From the NCBI GenBank assembly GCA_013140605.1, contig JABFSL010000004.1, positions 19,854 to 83,853 of the forward strand: a DNA stretch of 64,000 bases, in the 5' to 3' direction. The notes below the pieces were generated by a model, which ran no database searches, was not told the DNA's origin, and saw nothing but the letters and a program-made list of their open reading frames with translations. Positions within the stretch are counted from its first letter, which is position 1, and every line of letters starts with the position of its first letter. Origin of the DNA: Anaerolineales bacterium. GTDB lineage: Bacteria > Chloroflexota > Anaerolineae > Anaerolineales > Villigracilaceae. Position numbers and translations under genes: made by a program. Positions 9,607-18,485 of the stretch are shown here, in pieces.

Positions 9607-11160
9607 ATGAAAATTATGAGATCAGGTATTACCTTTGGCATCCTTGCCGGTTTGCTCACCTTCCTCTTTGGGGGTTGGTCTGTAGCCATAATAGGTTCCT
9701 TGATGGGGGTTGGCCTTGGAATGGGGCTTGGCAACGGGCTTGAACGCAAAGATCCACTTAAAATAGCAAAAGATGTTGCTCCAACAGCTTTGGTAGCTGG
9801 CGCAATCCTCACACTCCTTAGCCTATACCAGAATGGTTTTGTTCAAGACGCCATTGGAAAACAACCCGCCCAGCTTAATGTTGTAATCTTTGGCAATTTG
9901 TTTGGCTTCCTCGGCGCTGTTATTTTCACAACACTGCTAGCCGGATTACACGGCCTTCCCGAAAAGGAAGAACTAAAGTGGAAAATGATTCTGCTCGCTC
10001 TTCTTGTCGTGGCCTTTCCATTCATCGATAAACTTACAGCCCTGCGCTGGACAGCCCAGATCATTTTTGCGTTGATTTTCGTTATTCTTGGTCTTGGCTT
10101 GAATATTGTTGTTGGTTATGCAGGCTTGTTGGACCTTGGTTACGCCGCCTTCTTCGCCATCGGCGCTTACACAACCGGCATGTTGTCGTCACCAGTCCAT
10201 GGCATACATATCAACTTCTGGATCGTAATTTGGATAGCCGCAGGAATGGCGGCAATTTGGGGATTTATGCTCGGCGCGCCAACCTTACCTTTACGAGGCG
10301 ACTATCTGGCCATTGTTACCCTTGGCTTCGGTGAAATCGTGCCGGTACTTTTCAGAAACCTGATTGATATCACCATCAAGGAGCCTCTCACCTGTTGGAT
10401 TTTGCCAATGTTCAGGATCAAAACATCCTGCATTATATTGGTTGAACACTATGATCTTACACTTGGCGAAAAGGGAATTAGCCCGATTGGCCGTCCCTCC
10501 CTTCCCCTTATCGGCGAGTTTGAATCCAGCAACCCAATCACATGGTACTTCCTGATCATTGCGATCATCCTGCTCTCGGTCTTCGTTATCCGCCGCCTGC
10601 GTGACAGCAGATTGGGCCGTTCCTGGATGGCAATTCGCGAAGATGAACTCGCCGCTGCGCAAATGGGAATTGACCCGGTAAAAACCAAATTGGCAGCGTT
10701 CGCATTGGGCGCCACATTCTCGGGTTTTGCAGGCGCGTTCTATGCAGCCTATATCTCAGGCATCTTCCCCAGTGTATTTGAATTCAGCACATCCATCATT
10801 ATTTTGTGTGTGGTGATCCTGGGCGGTATCGGTAATATCAACGGCGTGATCGTAGGCGGACTTGTGCTCATGATGGCAGATCGCCTTTTCCTGCCTGCAC
10901 TAAAAGATTTCCTCGCATCCCTGCTAACACATACCGTTCTTCCTTCCATTAGCAACCCCGTGGTTCAACTTGCCGTAAAAGATAACACCAACCCGATCCT
11001 GTATCGTTTCCTTTTGTTCGGTCTGACATTGGTAATCATGATGGCAGTTCGACCGGAAGGCATGATTCCGAACGCTCAAGTTCGCGCAGAACTGCATCCA
11101 GACGATGAGCCGGTTATCGAAGCTGAGACTCCTATGACTAAAAAAGCGATAAAAGGATAG
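9607..11160 (+). CDS. livM: Branched-chain amino-acid ABC permease, LivM type
   Basis: Second permease of the importer, 517 residues. The LivM core begins near residue 150 (LNIVVGYAGLLDLGYAAFFAIGA) and contains LPLRGDYLAIVTLGFGEI and the loop RLRDSRLGRSWMAIREDELAA for coupling to the ATPases. The first 140 residues are an extra set of hydrophobic segments that ordinary LivM proteins of 350-430 residues lack. It is embedded between LivH and LivG with gaps of about ten bases, so it belongs to one transcript. Confidence 0.92.
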   Translation: MKIMRSGITFGILAGLLTFLFGGWSVAIIGSLMGVGLGMGLGNGLERKDPLKIAKDVAPTALVAGAILTLLSLYQNGFVQDAIGKQPAQLNVVIFGNLFGFLGAVIFTTLLAGLHGLPEKEELKWKMILLALLVVAFPFIDKLTALRWTAQIIFALIFVILGLGLNIVVGYAGLLDLGYAAFFAIGAYTTGMLSSPVHGIHINFWIVIWIAAGMAAIWGFMLGAPTLPLRGDYLAIVTLGFGEIVPVLFRNLIDITIKEPLTCWILPMFRIKTSCIILVEHYDLTLGEKGISPIGRPSLPLIGEFESSNPITWYFLIIAIILLSVFVIRRLRDSRLGRSWMAIREDELAAAQMGIDPVKTKLAAFALGATFSGFAGAFYAAYISGIFPSVFEFSTSIIILCVVILGGIGNINGVIVGGLVLMMADRLFLPALKDFLASLLTHTVLPSISNPVVQLAVKDNTNPILYRFLLFGLTLVIMMAVRPEGMIPNAQVRAELHPDDEPVIEAETPMTKKAIKG

Positions 11161-11169
11161 GAGGCTGAT

Positions 11170-11946
11170 ATGGCATTCTTCGAAGCAAAAGCTATTACGA
11201 TGACATTTGGCGGTTTGACAGCCGTAAATAAAGTCAATTTGAATATTGAAAAAGGGATGATCGCCAGTGTGATCGGTCCGAATGGCGCAGGCAAGACCAC
11301 CTTTTTCAATACCATCACCCGTGTTTATGTACCAACAAGCGGGGAGATGACTTTTGATGGGACTGACCTCACCGGAAAACGTCCATTTGATATTACCAAG
11401 CTGGGCATCGCGCGCACATTTCAGAATATTCGTCTTTTTGCCAATATGTCGGCAATGGAAAATGTCCTGGTCGGCCAGCACTGCCGCTTAACATCAAATT
11501 TGATCGGTCAGATATTTCACACAAAAGCAACCATGAAAGAGGAGGCAGAAGCACGCGCACGGGCGCTTGATATGCTTGAATATGTGGGCCTTCGCCGCAG
11601 CGACGCCAATGTAACCGCAAAGAATCTATCCTACGGTTTACAAAGACGTTTGGAGATCGCGCGCGCCCTCTCTTCCAAACCAAAACTCCTGCTTCTGGAT
11701 GAGCCAACCGCAGGTATGAATCCGAACGAAACGATCGATCTGACCAACTTTATCCAGCGTTTACGCAAGGAACTTGATCTGACCATTTTGTTGATCGAGC
11801 ATCACATGCGCGTGGTGATGGCGATCTCAGACCGCGTCTCTGTTTTGGATTACGGCGAAAAGATCGCGGAAGGTACACCTTCGGAAGTTCAAAAGAACGA
11901 ACGTGTGATCGAAGCGTATCTTGGCAAAGGCACATCACATAAATAA
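11170..11946 (+). CDS. livG: Branched-chain amino-acid ABC ATPase, LivG type
   Basis: ATP-binding subunit of the importer, 258 residues. It has Walker A GPNGAGKTT, the LivG-specific GIARTFQNIRLF, a signature segment LSYGLQRRLEIARAL in place of the canonical LSGGQ, Walker B LLLLDEPTAGMNP and the switch His in IEHHMRVVM. It is the fourth gene of the operon, nine bases after livM. All catalytic motifs appear intact. Confidence 0.95.
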   Translation: MAFFEAKAITMTFGGLTAVNKVNLNIEKGMIASVIGPNGAGKTTFFNTITRVYVPTSGEMTFDGTDLTGKRPFDITKLGIARTFQNIRLFANMSAMENVLVGQHCRLTSNLIGQIFHTKATMKEEAEARARALDMLEYVGLRRSDANVTAKNLSYGLQRRLEIARALSSKPKLLLLDEPTAGMNPNETIDLTNFIQRLRKELDLTILLIEHHMRVVMAISDRVSVLDYGEKIAEGTPSEVQKNERVIEAYLGKGTSHK

Positions 11947-11961
11947 GAGGCGAGGCACCCG

Positions 11962-12669
11962 ATGCTTGAATTAAAAGATGTCCACACGTACTACGGCAAT
12001 ATCCACGCCTTAAAAGGGATTTCGCTCACCGTCAATGATGGTGAAATCGTTACATTGATCGGCTCGAACGGCGCGGGAAAAAGCACCACCCTGAGGACGA
12101 TTCAAGGGTTGAATAAACCCCGCTCCGGGTCAGTTGTGCTCGACAGCATGGAGTTACACAAACTCCCGGCGCACGAGATCGCAGCGCTTGGGGTTGCCCA
12201 AAGCCCTGAAGGCCGCATGATCTTCCCGCGCATGACTGTGATGGAAAACCTTGAAATGGGAGCTTACATGCGCAAGGATCTCACCACATTCAAAGATGAT
12301 CTTGAGCATGTTTTTTCACTGTTTCCGCGCTTGAAGGAACGCATCACCCAAAAAGGTGGAACGCTCTCCGGCGGCGAACAGCAAATGCTGGCCATGGGAC
12401 GCGCGCTCATGGCAAAGCCAAAGATCCTGCTTCTGGACGAACCGTCCATGGGTCTGGCGCCCCTGCTCGTGGAGTTGATCTTCGACATTATCAAGAAGCT
12501 CAACGAGGAAGGCACCACCATTTTGTTGGTGGAGCAGAACGCGCTGATGGCGCTCTCCATCGCCCATCGCGGATACGTACTGCAAACGGGCGAGATTATC
12601 CTGAGCGATAGCGCTAAGAACCTCAAGAACGATGAAATGGTGCAAAAATCATATCTCGGTGTTGAGTAG
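11962..12669 (+). CDS. livF: Branched-chain amino-acid ABC ATPase, LivF type
   Basis: Second ATPase subunit, 235 residues. Walker A is GSNGAGKST, the signature LSGGEQQMLAMGRAL, Walker B ILLLDEPSMGLAP and the switch region VEQNALMAL. The segment SPEGRMIFPRMTVMENLEMGAY is typical of LivF. It ends the operon and is followed by an intrinsic terminator hairpin. Confidence 0.95.
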   Translation: MLELKDVHTYYGNIHALKGISLTVNDGEIVTLIGSNGAGKSTTLRTIQGLNKPRSGSVVLDSMELHKLPAHEIAALGVAQSPEGRMIFPRMTVMENLEMGAYMRKDLTTFKDDLEHVFSLFPRLKERITQKGGTLSGGEQQMLAMGRALMAKPKILLLDEPSMGLAPLLVELIFDIIKKLNEEGTTILLVEQNALMALSIAHRGYVLQTGEIILSDSAKNLKNDEMVQKSYLGVE

Positions 12670-12693
12670 GCAGGAATAAAAATCAACTTGTTA

Positions 12694-12729
12694 GAAACCC
12701 GTTTTCCGCGAAAGCTGAAAGCGGGTTTC
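12694..12729 (+). terminator. Terminator after the liv-type operon
   Basis: Stem GAAACCCG/CGGGTTTC with a 20-base internal region and a short pyrimidine run (TTCTTCT). It lies 25 bp after the livF stop. Confidence 0.7.
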
Positions 12730-12749
12730 TTCTAAATATTAATAAAGAG

Positions 12750-12782
12750 AGACCCTAAAGGTTTTAAAAACCTTTAGGGTCT
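12750..12782. repeat. 16-bp perfect inverted repeat
   Basis: AGACCCTAAAGGTTTT and its exact reverse complement are separated by one base. It precedes the oxidoreductase start at 12795. Related pieces (CTTTAGGGT, AGACCCTA) recur at 18250 and 18430, so it belongs to a dispersed hairpin family. Confidence 0.7.
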
Positions 12783-12794
12783 GGGTAAATAATC

Positions 12795-13949
12795 ATGAAC
12801 CTACCAAACACAGCAGACATTGTCATTATCGGGGGCGGTGTGATGGGAGCCAGCGCGGCTTATCATCTTGCGCAACGTGGATTGAAACATATCGTGCTGC
12901 TCGAAAAAGAAGATTTTTTCGGGCAGGGAGCGACGGGCAGATGCGCGGGCGGAGTCCGCTATCAATTCTCGACTGAGATCAATGTAAAACTATCAATTGA
13001 AAGCCTGCCGATGATCGAGAGATTTAAAGATGAGATCGGACAGGAAGTAAGCTACAAAAAATGCGGATACTTGCTGGTTGCGACAAATGAAAAAGACGCA
13101 AACGCATTCAAATACAATGTGAAACTTCAAAACAGGCTGGGAGTATCAACCCAACTCTTGAGCGGAGATGAAGTCCGTGAGCGATTGCCGTTGATGAAAT
13201 TTGACGATGCGATTGCAGGCACATTCAATCCCAAAGATGGGACAGTTGACCCGAACAGTGTGGTGATGGGATACATCAGCGCGGCGCAAAAGATGGGCGC
13301 ACAGGTCTTCACGGGCGTGGAGTTGGTTGGAGTCAGCCTGAAGGGAGATAATGTTGAAGAGGTGCAAACAACCATCGGCGCGATCAAGACGCGCATGATA
13401 TTGAACGCGGCAGGACCGTGGGCGAGTCAGATCGGCGACATGGCAGGAATTAAACTTCCAGTCATCCCCCTCCGCAGACAGATGTTTACGACAAGCCCAT
13501 TAAAAGAATTGCCCGCTGATTTTCCATTCGTGATTGATTTTGCGAGGTCATTGTATTTTCATCGTGAAGGCGAAGGTTTGTTGATCGGCATGAGCAATCA
13601 AAATGAAAAGCCTGGCTTTGACCAAAGCGTGGATGAGGATTTCGAGTTGGTCAATTTGGATGCCGCAATTGAGCGAATGCCATTGGTGGAGAATGCGCAG
13701 CGCGCCTCTCATTGGGCGGGACTTTATGAAGTGACCCCAGACGCGCACCCCATCTTCGGCGGCACAAATGTAAATGGGTTTTATATCTGCACAGGTTTTT
13801 CGGGACACGGTTTCATGCACGGGCCGATCTCAGGGAAGTTGATGAGTGAATTTATTTTGGATGGAAAATATTCAAGCCTGGATGTTTCGATGCTTGACCT
13901 GAAACGCTTCGAGGAAGGGCGTTTGATTCAAGAGTACAATGTAGTTTAA
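12795..13949 (+). CDS. FAD-dependent oxidoreductase (DAO/sarcosine oxidase beta-like)
   Basis: Flavoprotein of the D-amino-acid oxidase (DAO) superfamily, 384 residues. The N-terminal ADP-binding fold reads DIVIIGGGVMGASAAYHLAQRG, followed by LLEKEDFFGQGATGRCAGGVRYQFS, which resembles sarcosine/dimethylglycine oxidase beta chains. The C-terminal part has GLYEVTPDAHPIFGG and GFSGHGFMHGP, typical of the flavin-closing segment. The likely reaction is oxidation of a secondary or N-methylated amino acid such as sarcosine, proline or hydroxyproline. Its place after an amino-acid type importer fits this, but the substrate is inferred. Confidence 0.88.
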   Translation: MNLPNTADIVIIGGGVMGASAAYHLAQRGLKHIVLLEKEDFFGQGATGRCAGGVRYQFSTEINVKLSIESLPMIERFKDEIGQEVSYKKCGYLLVATNEKDANAFKYNVKLQNRLGVSTQLLSGDEVRERLPLMKFDDAIAGTFNPKDGTVDPNSVVMGYISAAQKMGAQVFTGVELVGVSLKGDNVEEVQTTIGAIKTRMILNAAGPWASQIGDMAGIKLPVIPLRRQMFTTSPLKELPADFPFVIDFARSLYFHREGEGLLIGMSNQNEKPGFDQSVDEDFELVNLDAAIERMPLVENAQRASHWAGLYEVTPDAHPIFGGTNVNGFYICTGFSGHGFMHGPISGKLMSEFILDGKYSSLDVSMLDLKRFEEGRLIQEYNVV

Positions 13950-13951
13950 TT

Positions 13952-14033
13952 AAACACGAAGGACACAATGTACACAAAGGAAAAGAAGTTGTCCTTAAGG
14001 TTTTCCATAGTGCCCTTCGTGTCCTTTGTGTTT
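13952..14033. repeat. Palindromic interspersed element
   Basis: AAACACGAAGGACAC (13952-13966) pairs with GTGTCCTTTGTGTTT (14019-14033) with one mismatch, and the interior is also partly complementary. The general form (CACGAAGG...CCTTCGTG, ACACGG...CCGTGT) recurs elsewhere in the window. It may double as a terminator for the oxidoreductase gene. Confidence 0.65.
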
Positions 14034-14060
14034 AGAAATAGCAAATAATGACGAGAGAAT

Positions 14061-15182
14061 ATGACATCAGCAGAGATCATCACAATTGGAACGGAAATAT
14101 TACTTGGCGAAATCGTGGATACCAACACCCGTTATCTTGCGCGAAACTTGCGTGGGCTTGGCGTGGACTTGTATCGCACGATCACCATTGGAGACAATGA
14201 AGAACGCATCGCGAGCGCGATCCGCGAATCAATGCAACGCGCCGATATTGTCATCACCACTGGCGGACTTGGCCCAACAATAGACGACCCCACCCGCGAG
14301 GCCGTAGCAAAAGCCGCAGGTGTTGAAACGGAATTCCGTGAAGACCTGTGGGAACAAGTGGTCGAGACCATCGCGCGTTATGGGCGCACGCCGTCTGAGA
14401 ATCAAAAACGTCAGGCCTATGTCCCAAAGGGCGCGCTTGGGATTCGGAATCCTGTCGGCACAGCGCCATGCTTTATTGTTGAAACAGAACGCAACGCGGT
14501 CGTTTCTTTACCCGGTGTGCCAAATGAAATGGAACTTGTTTTACACGAGTCCATCATTCCTTATTTGCAAAAACGATTTAATTTAAACGAAGTCATCAAG
14601 GTCCGCGTGTTGCATTGCGCCGGGCTTGGCGAAGGCATGATCGACGAAAAAATTACTGACCTTGAAATGCTCAGCAATCCAACGGTCGGCCTGGCGGCGC
14701 ACACGGGCGTTGTGGATGTGCGCATCGCGGCCAAGGCAAAAAGCGAAAGCGAAGCGAATGTCATGATCGACGAGATCGAGTCACAGGTCCGCGAAAGACT
14801 CGGGAATATCGTCTTCGGCGTGGATGAAGATCGGCTGGAAGAAGTCACATTGAATTTGATCGCAAAACACGGCTGGACTCTGACCGCAATTGAATCGGAT
14901 TTAAATGGATTGCTTGCGCGAAAGATTCCTCATGCCGTTTCTTTCTCCAATCTGACGCCTGATTCACTCATGCAGGCATTACGCGCCGCCCGGGCAGACT
15001 CGGACTTCGCGTTGGGTGTTGCCGTGTATCCCGAAGAACACGCCGCTGAAATGGCGATGATCACACCGCGCGGCGAAAAAACGCATCGCATCACATACGG
15101 CGGACCGCCGCGCAGCCTGCCCTATTGGGCAGTGAACCTTGCGCTCAACTGGCTGCGCATGACCGTTGAGGAAATGAAATAA
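14061..15182 (+). CDS. cinA: CinA family protein with degenerate C-terminal domain
   Basis: The first 170 residues form the MoCF/COG1058 domain (EIITIGTEILLGEIVDTNTRYLA, TTGGLGPTIDDPTREA), which in CinA proteins acts as an ADP-ribose/NAD-linked pyrophosphatase. A middle linker domain follows. The last 110 residues align in outline with the NMN deamidase domain, but the catalytic SCTGG is replaced: the sequence reads TAIESDLNGLLAR. The deamidase half is therefore probably dead. A separate intact PncC is encoded at 55237-55722. The stop overlaps the start of the M14 peptidase by one base (TAATG). Confidence 0.88.
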   Translation: MTSAEIITIGTEILLGEIVDTNTRYLARNLRGLGVDLYRTITIGDNEERIASAIRESMQRADIVITTGGLGPTIDDPTREAVAKAAGVETEFREDLWEQVVETIARYGRTPSENQKRQAYVPKGALGIRNPVGTAPCFIVETERNAVVSLPGVPNEMELVLHESIIPYLQKRFNLNEVIKVRVLHCAGLGEGMIDEKITDLEMLSNPTVGLAAHTGVVDVRIAAKAKSESEANVMIDEIESQVRERLGNIVFGVDEDRLEEVTLNLIAKHGWTLTAIESDLNGLLARKIPHAVSFSNLTPDSLMQALRAARADSDFALGVAVYPEEHAAEMAMITPRGEKTHRITYGGPPRSLPYWAVNLALNWLRMTVEEMK

Positions 15183-16153
15183 TGCCTGTGCCACGCCGCA
15201 AAGATTCATTCTGGGTGACAGTGGCATGGGTCTTGAATATTGCGGGTCTGGCGGCCATTGCGCTTGTGCTGATCGCATATTGGGCATTAAACCCTGTGCT
15301 GGCCGCGCCGCAAAATTCCCAGTCCGTAGCGACCGCCGCATTACCCGCAACCTACACACCTGACCCAGCCTCGTTCTATTTATCAACCGTAACGCCAAAT
15401 CCGCGCTCGACATCCATCGTAGTTCAAACGCCCACGCCCTTTGTGCTGACAGGCAACCTGCGCCCAACAGTCATTGGATATTCGGTTTCAGGTCGGCCCC
15501 TCGAAGTGTACACATTCGGCCATGGTGAAAGACAGCGCATGATCGTGGCGGGCATTCACGGCGGCTATGAATGGAACACCATCGCACTCGCCGATGAATT
15601 GATCAAATATATCTACGAGCATCCTGAAGTCATTCCAACCGATGTCACGCTTTATATTCTGCGCAACATGAATCCAGATGGCGATGCGCGCGATCATGGC
15701 ATTGACGGCCGCGTCAACGATCACGGCGTGGATTTGAATCGCAACTTCCCCACCAACTGGGCTGCCAATTGGGACCGGGACGGATGCTGGAATTACGGTC
15801 CGACCACGGGTGGAACTGGTCCCGCTTCCGAGCCAGAGACTCGCGCCGTGATGGGATTCCTGCAAAATCACAGGGTCGAAGTATTGATCAGTTACCATAG
15901 CGCCGCTCTTGGCGTTTTCCCAGGCGGAGAACCCTGGGAGGAAAGATCGATCCAATTTGCAGAAAAACTGGCAGACGTAACCGATTACCCATTTCCGCCC
16001 ATTGATACAGGGTGTATATTTACCGGCACCCTCGCAGATTACGCCGTGGAATTGGGCGCAATTTCGGTGGACATGGAATTGGCAACACATAAATTCACAG
16101 ATTTTAAAAAGAATTTGAAGGCGTTGGATGTTTTGCTAAACTGGCAGAAATAG
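15182..16153 (+). CDS. Membrane-anchored M14 family zinc carboxypeptidase
   Basis: 323 residues: an N-terminal signal anchor (about 12-37), a Thr/Pro-rich linker, and an M14 peptidase domain from about residue 100. Zinc ligands are HGGYE and a later His in ISYHSAA. Other M14 hallmarks are GVDLNRNFPTNW and the catalytic Glu in SVDMELATH. It should cleave C-terminal residues from peptides or peptidoglycan stems outside the membrane. It is translationally coupled to cinA through TAATG. Confidence 0.9.
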   Translation: MPVPRRKDSFWVTVAWVLNIAGLAAIALVLIAYWALNPVLAAPQNSQSVATAALPATYTPDPASFYLSTVTPNPRSTSIVVQTPTPFVLTGNLRPTVIGYSVSGRPLEVYTFGHGERQRMIVAGIHGGYEWNTIALADELIKYIYEHPEVIPTDVTLYILRNMNPDGDARDHGIDGRVNDHGVDLNRNFPTNWAANWDRDGCWNYGPTTGGTGPASEPETRAVMGFLQNHRVEVLISYHSAALGVFPGGEPWEERSIQFAEKLADVTDYPFPPIDTGCIFTGTLADYAVELGAISVDMELATHKFTDFKKNLKALDVLLNWQK

Positions 16154-16165
16154 AAAACAAATCAT

Positions 16166-16237
16166 GTAGGTCAGGCTTTCAGCCTGACATTCTTATGGGA
16201 CTATAAGATTTTGCGGGTTGCAAACCCGCCCTACTTA
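16166..16237. repeat. Double-hairpin REP-like element
   Basis: Two hairpins, GTCAGGCTTTCAGCCTGAC and GCGGGTTGCAAACCCGC, lie between GTAGG and CCTAC ends. It fills the gap between the M14 peptidase and the amidohydrolase genes and may terminate transcription. Confidence 0.7.
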
Positions 16238-16256
16238 ATAATTACAAGGAGCATGA

Positions 16257-18233
16257 ATGACCCAAAACGTAGACACTCTTTTCACAAATGCCATTGTCCT
16301 CACCATGGATGGAAAATTAAACCAATTTGACCCCGGCGCGATCGCAGTAAAAGGTGATTCGATTATTGCCGTTGGACCAGAAGCCGAGATCGTTAAAGAA
16401 TATTCAGCGAACGAAATAATGGATTGCGGTGGGAAAGTATTGATGCCCGGGCTGGTCAACGCGCACACACATGTGCCCATGACCCTCCTGCGCGGACTCG
16501 AAGATGACCTGCGCCTCGATGTGTGGCTGATGGGCTACATGCTCCCCGTGGAGCGTGAATTCGTCACGCCAGAATTTGTGCGGCTGGGAACTTTGCTCGC
16601 CTGCGCCGAACAGATTCGCAGCGGCGTGACCACATTCAACGATATGTATTTCTTCGAGGATGACATCGCCCAAGCCACAGCCGACGCGGGGATGCGCGCT
16701 GTCTGCGGGCAGAGCGTGATGAAATATCCCGCACCCGACGCGGCCTCATTCGAAGTCTCGATTGCCTACGCCCGCGAATTTATCAAGAAGTGGAAAGGCC
16801 ACCCGCTGATCGTCCCTGCGGTTGCGCCGCACGCGCCCTACTCCACCACGCCTGAAATTCTACGCACCTGCGCCAACCTCGCCAAAGAGTTCGATGTGCC
16901 TTTGCATATTCACATCTCCGAGACCGCGTTTGAAGTGGAGACCATGCGCAATGAACAAGGCATGCCTGTCGTGCCGTATGTCAAAAAGCAGGGACTGCTC
17001 GAAGCGAAAGTGATCGCCGCGCATTGTGTTCACATTGACTATGGCGAAATGAAAACGCTGAAACATGTCAATGCTGGCATCGCGCACAACCCTTCATCGA
17101 ATCTCAAACTGGCTTCGGGGTTTGCTCCTGTGCAAAAGATGCTTGAGACTGGACTTAACGTCGGCATCGGCACAGACGGCCCCGCCTCAAACAACGATCT
17201 CGACATGTTCGAGGAAGTGCGCCTCGCCTCATTCGTGGCGAAAGCCTCCAGCAATGACCCGACAGTTGTGCCAGCGGCGACAGCTCTTCTGATGGCTACC
17301 CGCATGGGCGCACAAGCGCTTCACATTGGACATTTGACAGGATCGCTCGAAGCAGGCAAACGCGCCGACCTGATCGTGGTGGACACGTCCCCCGTTCACA
17401 ACTCTCCCCGCTTCCGCCGTAACCCGAACAATGCCTATGCCCAACTGGTGTTCGCATCCAAATCCACCGATGTGACCGATGTGATGGTCAATGGAAAATG
17501 GTTAATGCGCGCGCATGAATTGCTCACGTTGAACGAAGCTGACCTGCTCGATCAGGCGCGTGAAATTGCCCAAAAAATTGACATATTCCTGACCGCGCGC
17601 GAACAATCGGTGCTTTCGAAATTGATCGCGCTCGGCGGCTCGATGGAGCAGGAATCTTTCGAGGTGCAGGTCAAGGTCAAGGTGACAGAACCAGACCTAC
17701 TGGTCCAGAATATGAAGCGGCCTGAGATCGAGATCAATGCCTCCAAGCATTATCTTCAATATGATGAGTATTACATGTTCGAAGATCCATCCCAGGGACG
17801 GCTGCGCTTCCGTGAAGATAATCTGCTCAATGAAAAAGGTGACGTTGAAAATGTGCGCTCGCGCCTGACCCTGCTCGGCCAAAAACGCGAAGGCGAGATC
17901 GGGCATGATGTTTTGCTTTCACGCAGCCGCTTCCTTGCGCCCGCGATTCACACATCGCGTTTCTATCGTGAATACTTCAAGCCCACGCAGGTCATCTCGA
18001 TTGAAAAAGACCGCCTGCGCTGGCACATCAAATATAAGGAAACGGAGCTCTTTGTGAATCTCGATCACATGAAACAGCCAGACATGGGATATTTCCTTGA
18101 GATCAAGAGCCGCACCTGGAGCCGCAAAGATGCGGATCTAAAAGCTGAATTGGTCAATGAACTGCTCAACCTGCTCGGTGTGGGCAATGCGGAAACGGTT
18201 ACAAAAGATTACATCGAGACGTTGTTGTCGTAG
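16257..18233 (+). CDS. Amidohydrolase (MTA/SAH deaminase-like) fused to CYTH domain
   Basis: 658 residues in two parts. Residues 1-430 are an amidohydrolase of the MtaD/SsnA group: metal ligands in NAHTHVPMTLLRG, HAPYST, HIHISETAFEVE, AHCVH and GTDGPASNNDLDM. Such enzymes deaminate methylthioadenosine, S-adenosylhomocysteine or related purines. Residues 460-658 look like a CYTH/triphosphate-tunnel domain: EVQVKVKV (a variant of ExExK), YDEYYMFEDPSQGRLRFRED, DRLRWHIKYK, FVNLDHM and YFLEIKSRTW. An ordinary amidohydrolase of this group ends near 440. The join is in frame with no stop or frameshift signs. Confidence 0.85.
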   Translation: MTQNVDTLFTNAIVLTMDGKLNQFDPGAIAVKGDSIIAVGPEAEIVKEYSANEIMDCGGKVLMPGLVNAHTHVPMTLLRGLEDDLRLDVWLMGYMLPVEREFVTPEFVRLGTLLACAEQIRSGVTTFNDMYFFEDDIAQATADAGMRAVCGQSVMKYPAPDAASFEVSIAYAREFIKKWKGHPLIVPAVAPHAPYSTTPEILRTCANLAKEFDVPLHIHISETAFEVETMRNEQGMPVVPYVKKQGLLEAKVIAAHCVHIDYGEMKTLKHVNAGIAHNPSSNLKLASGFAPVQKMLETGLNVGIGTDGPASNNDLDMFEEVRLASFVAKASSNDPTVVPAATALLMATRMGAQALHIGHLTGSLEAGKRADLIVVDTSPVHNSPRFRRNPNNAYAQLVFASKSTDVTDVMVNGKWLMRAHELLTLNEADLLDQAREIAQKIDIFLTAREQSVLSKLIALGGSMEQESFEVQVKVKVTEPDLLVQNMKRPEIEINASKHYLQYDEYYMFEDPSQGRLRFREDNLLNEKGDVENVRSRLTLLGQKREGEIGHDVLLSRSRFLAPAIHTSRFYREYFKPTQVISIEKDRLRWHIKYKETELFVNLDHMKQPDMGYFLEIKSRTWSRKDADLKAELVNELLNLLGVGNAETVTKDYIETLLS

Positions 18234-18251
18234 TTGCAACCTGGCTCAAAA

Positions 18252-18440
18252 GACCTTTAGGGTTCATAAAAATATAATTTCCCTCAGCTGCCGCCGAACC
18301 ATGTCTTTGCGAGGGCGCTCCTGCTCTTCGCCCGAAGCAATCCCCTCGCTGATACGGAGATTGCTTCGCCGCCAAAGACCAAGAGCGGCGGCTCGCAAAG
18401 ACATGGCGGGAAGTTAATTATTTGCAAACTTTTAGGGTTT
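18252..18440. repeat. Interspersed palindromic repeat block
   Basis: The 250-bp gap after the amidohydrolase holds a palindromic element at 18301-18404 with perfect 13-bp ends ATGTCTTTGCGAG/CTCGCAAAGACAT and inner arms CGAAGCAAT/ATTGCTTCG. A second copy lies at 42395-42484. Flanking CTTTAGGGT and AGACCCTA fragments belong to another hairpin family. There is no gene here. Confidence 0.75.
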
Positions 18441-18485
18441 CCCAGACCCTAGTGTTTTAGGTTTATCCAAAGGAGCGCAAACAAA

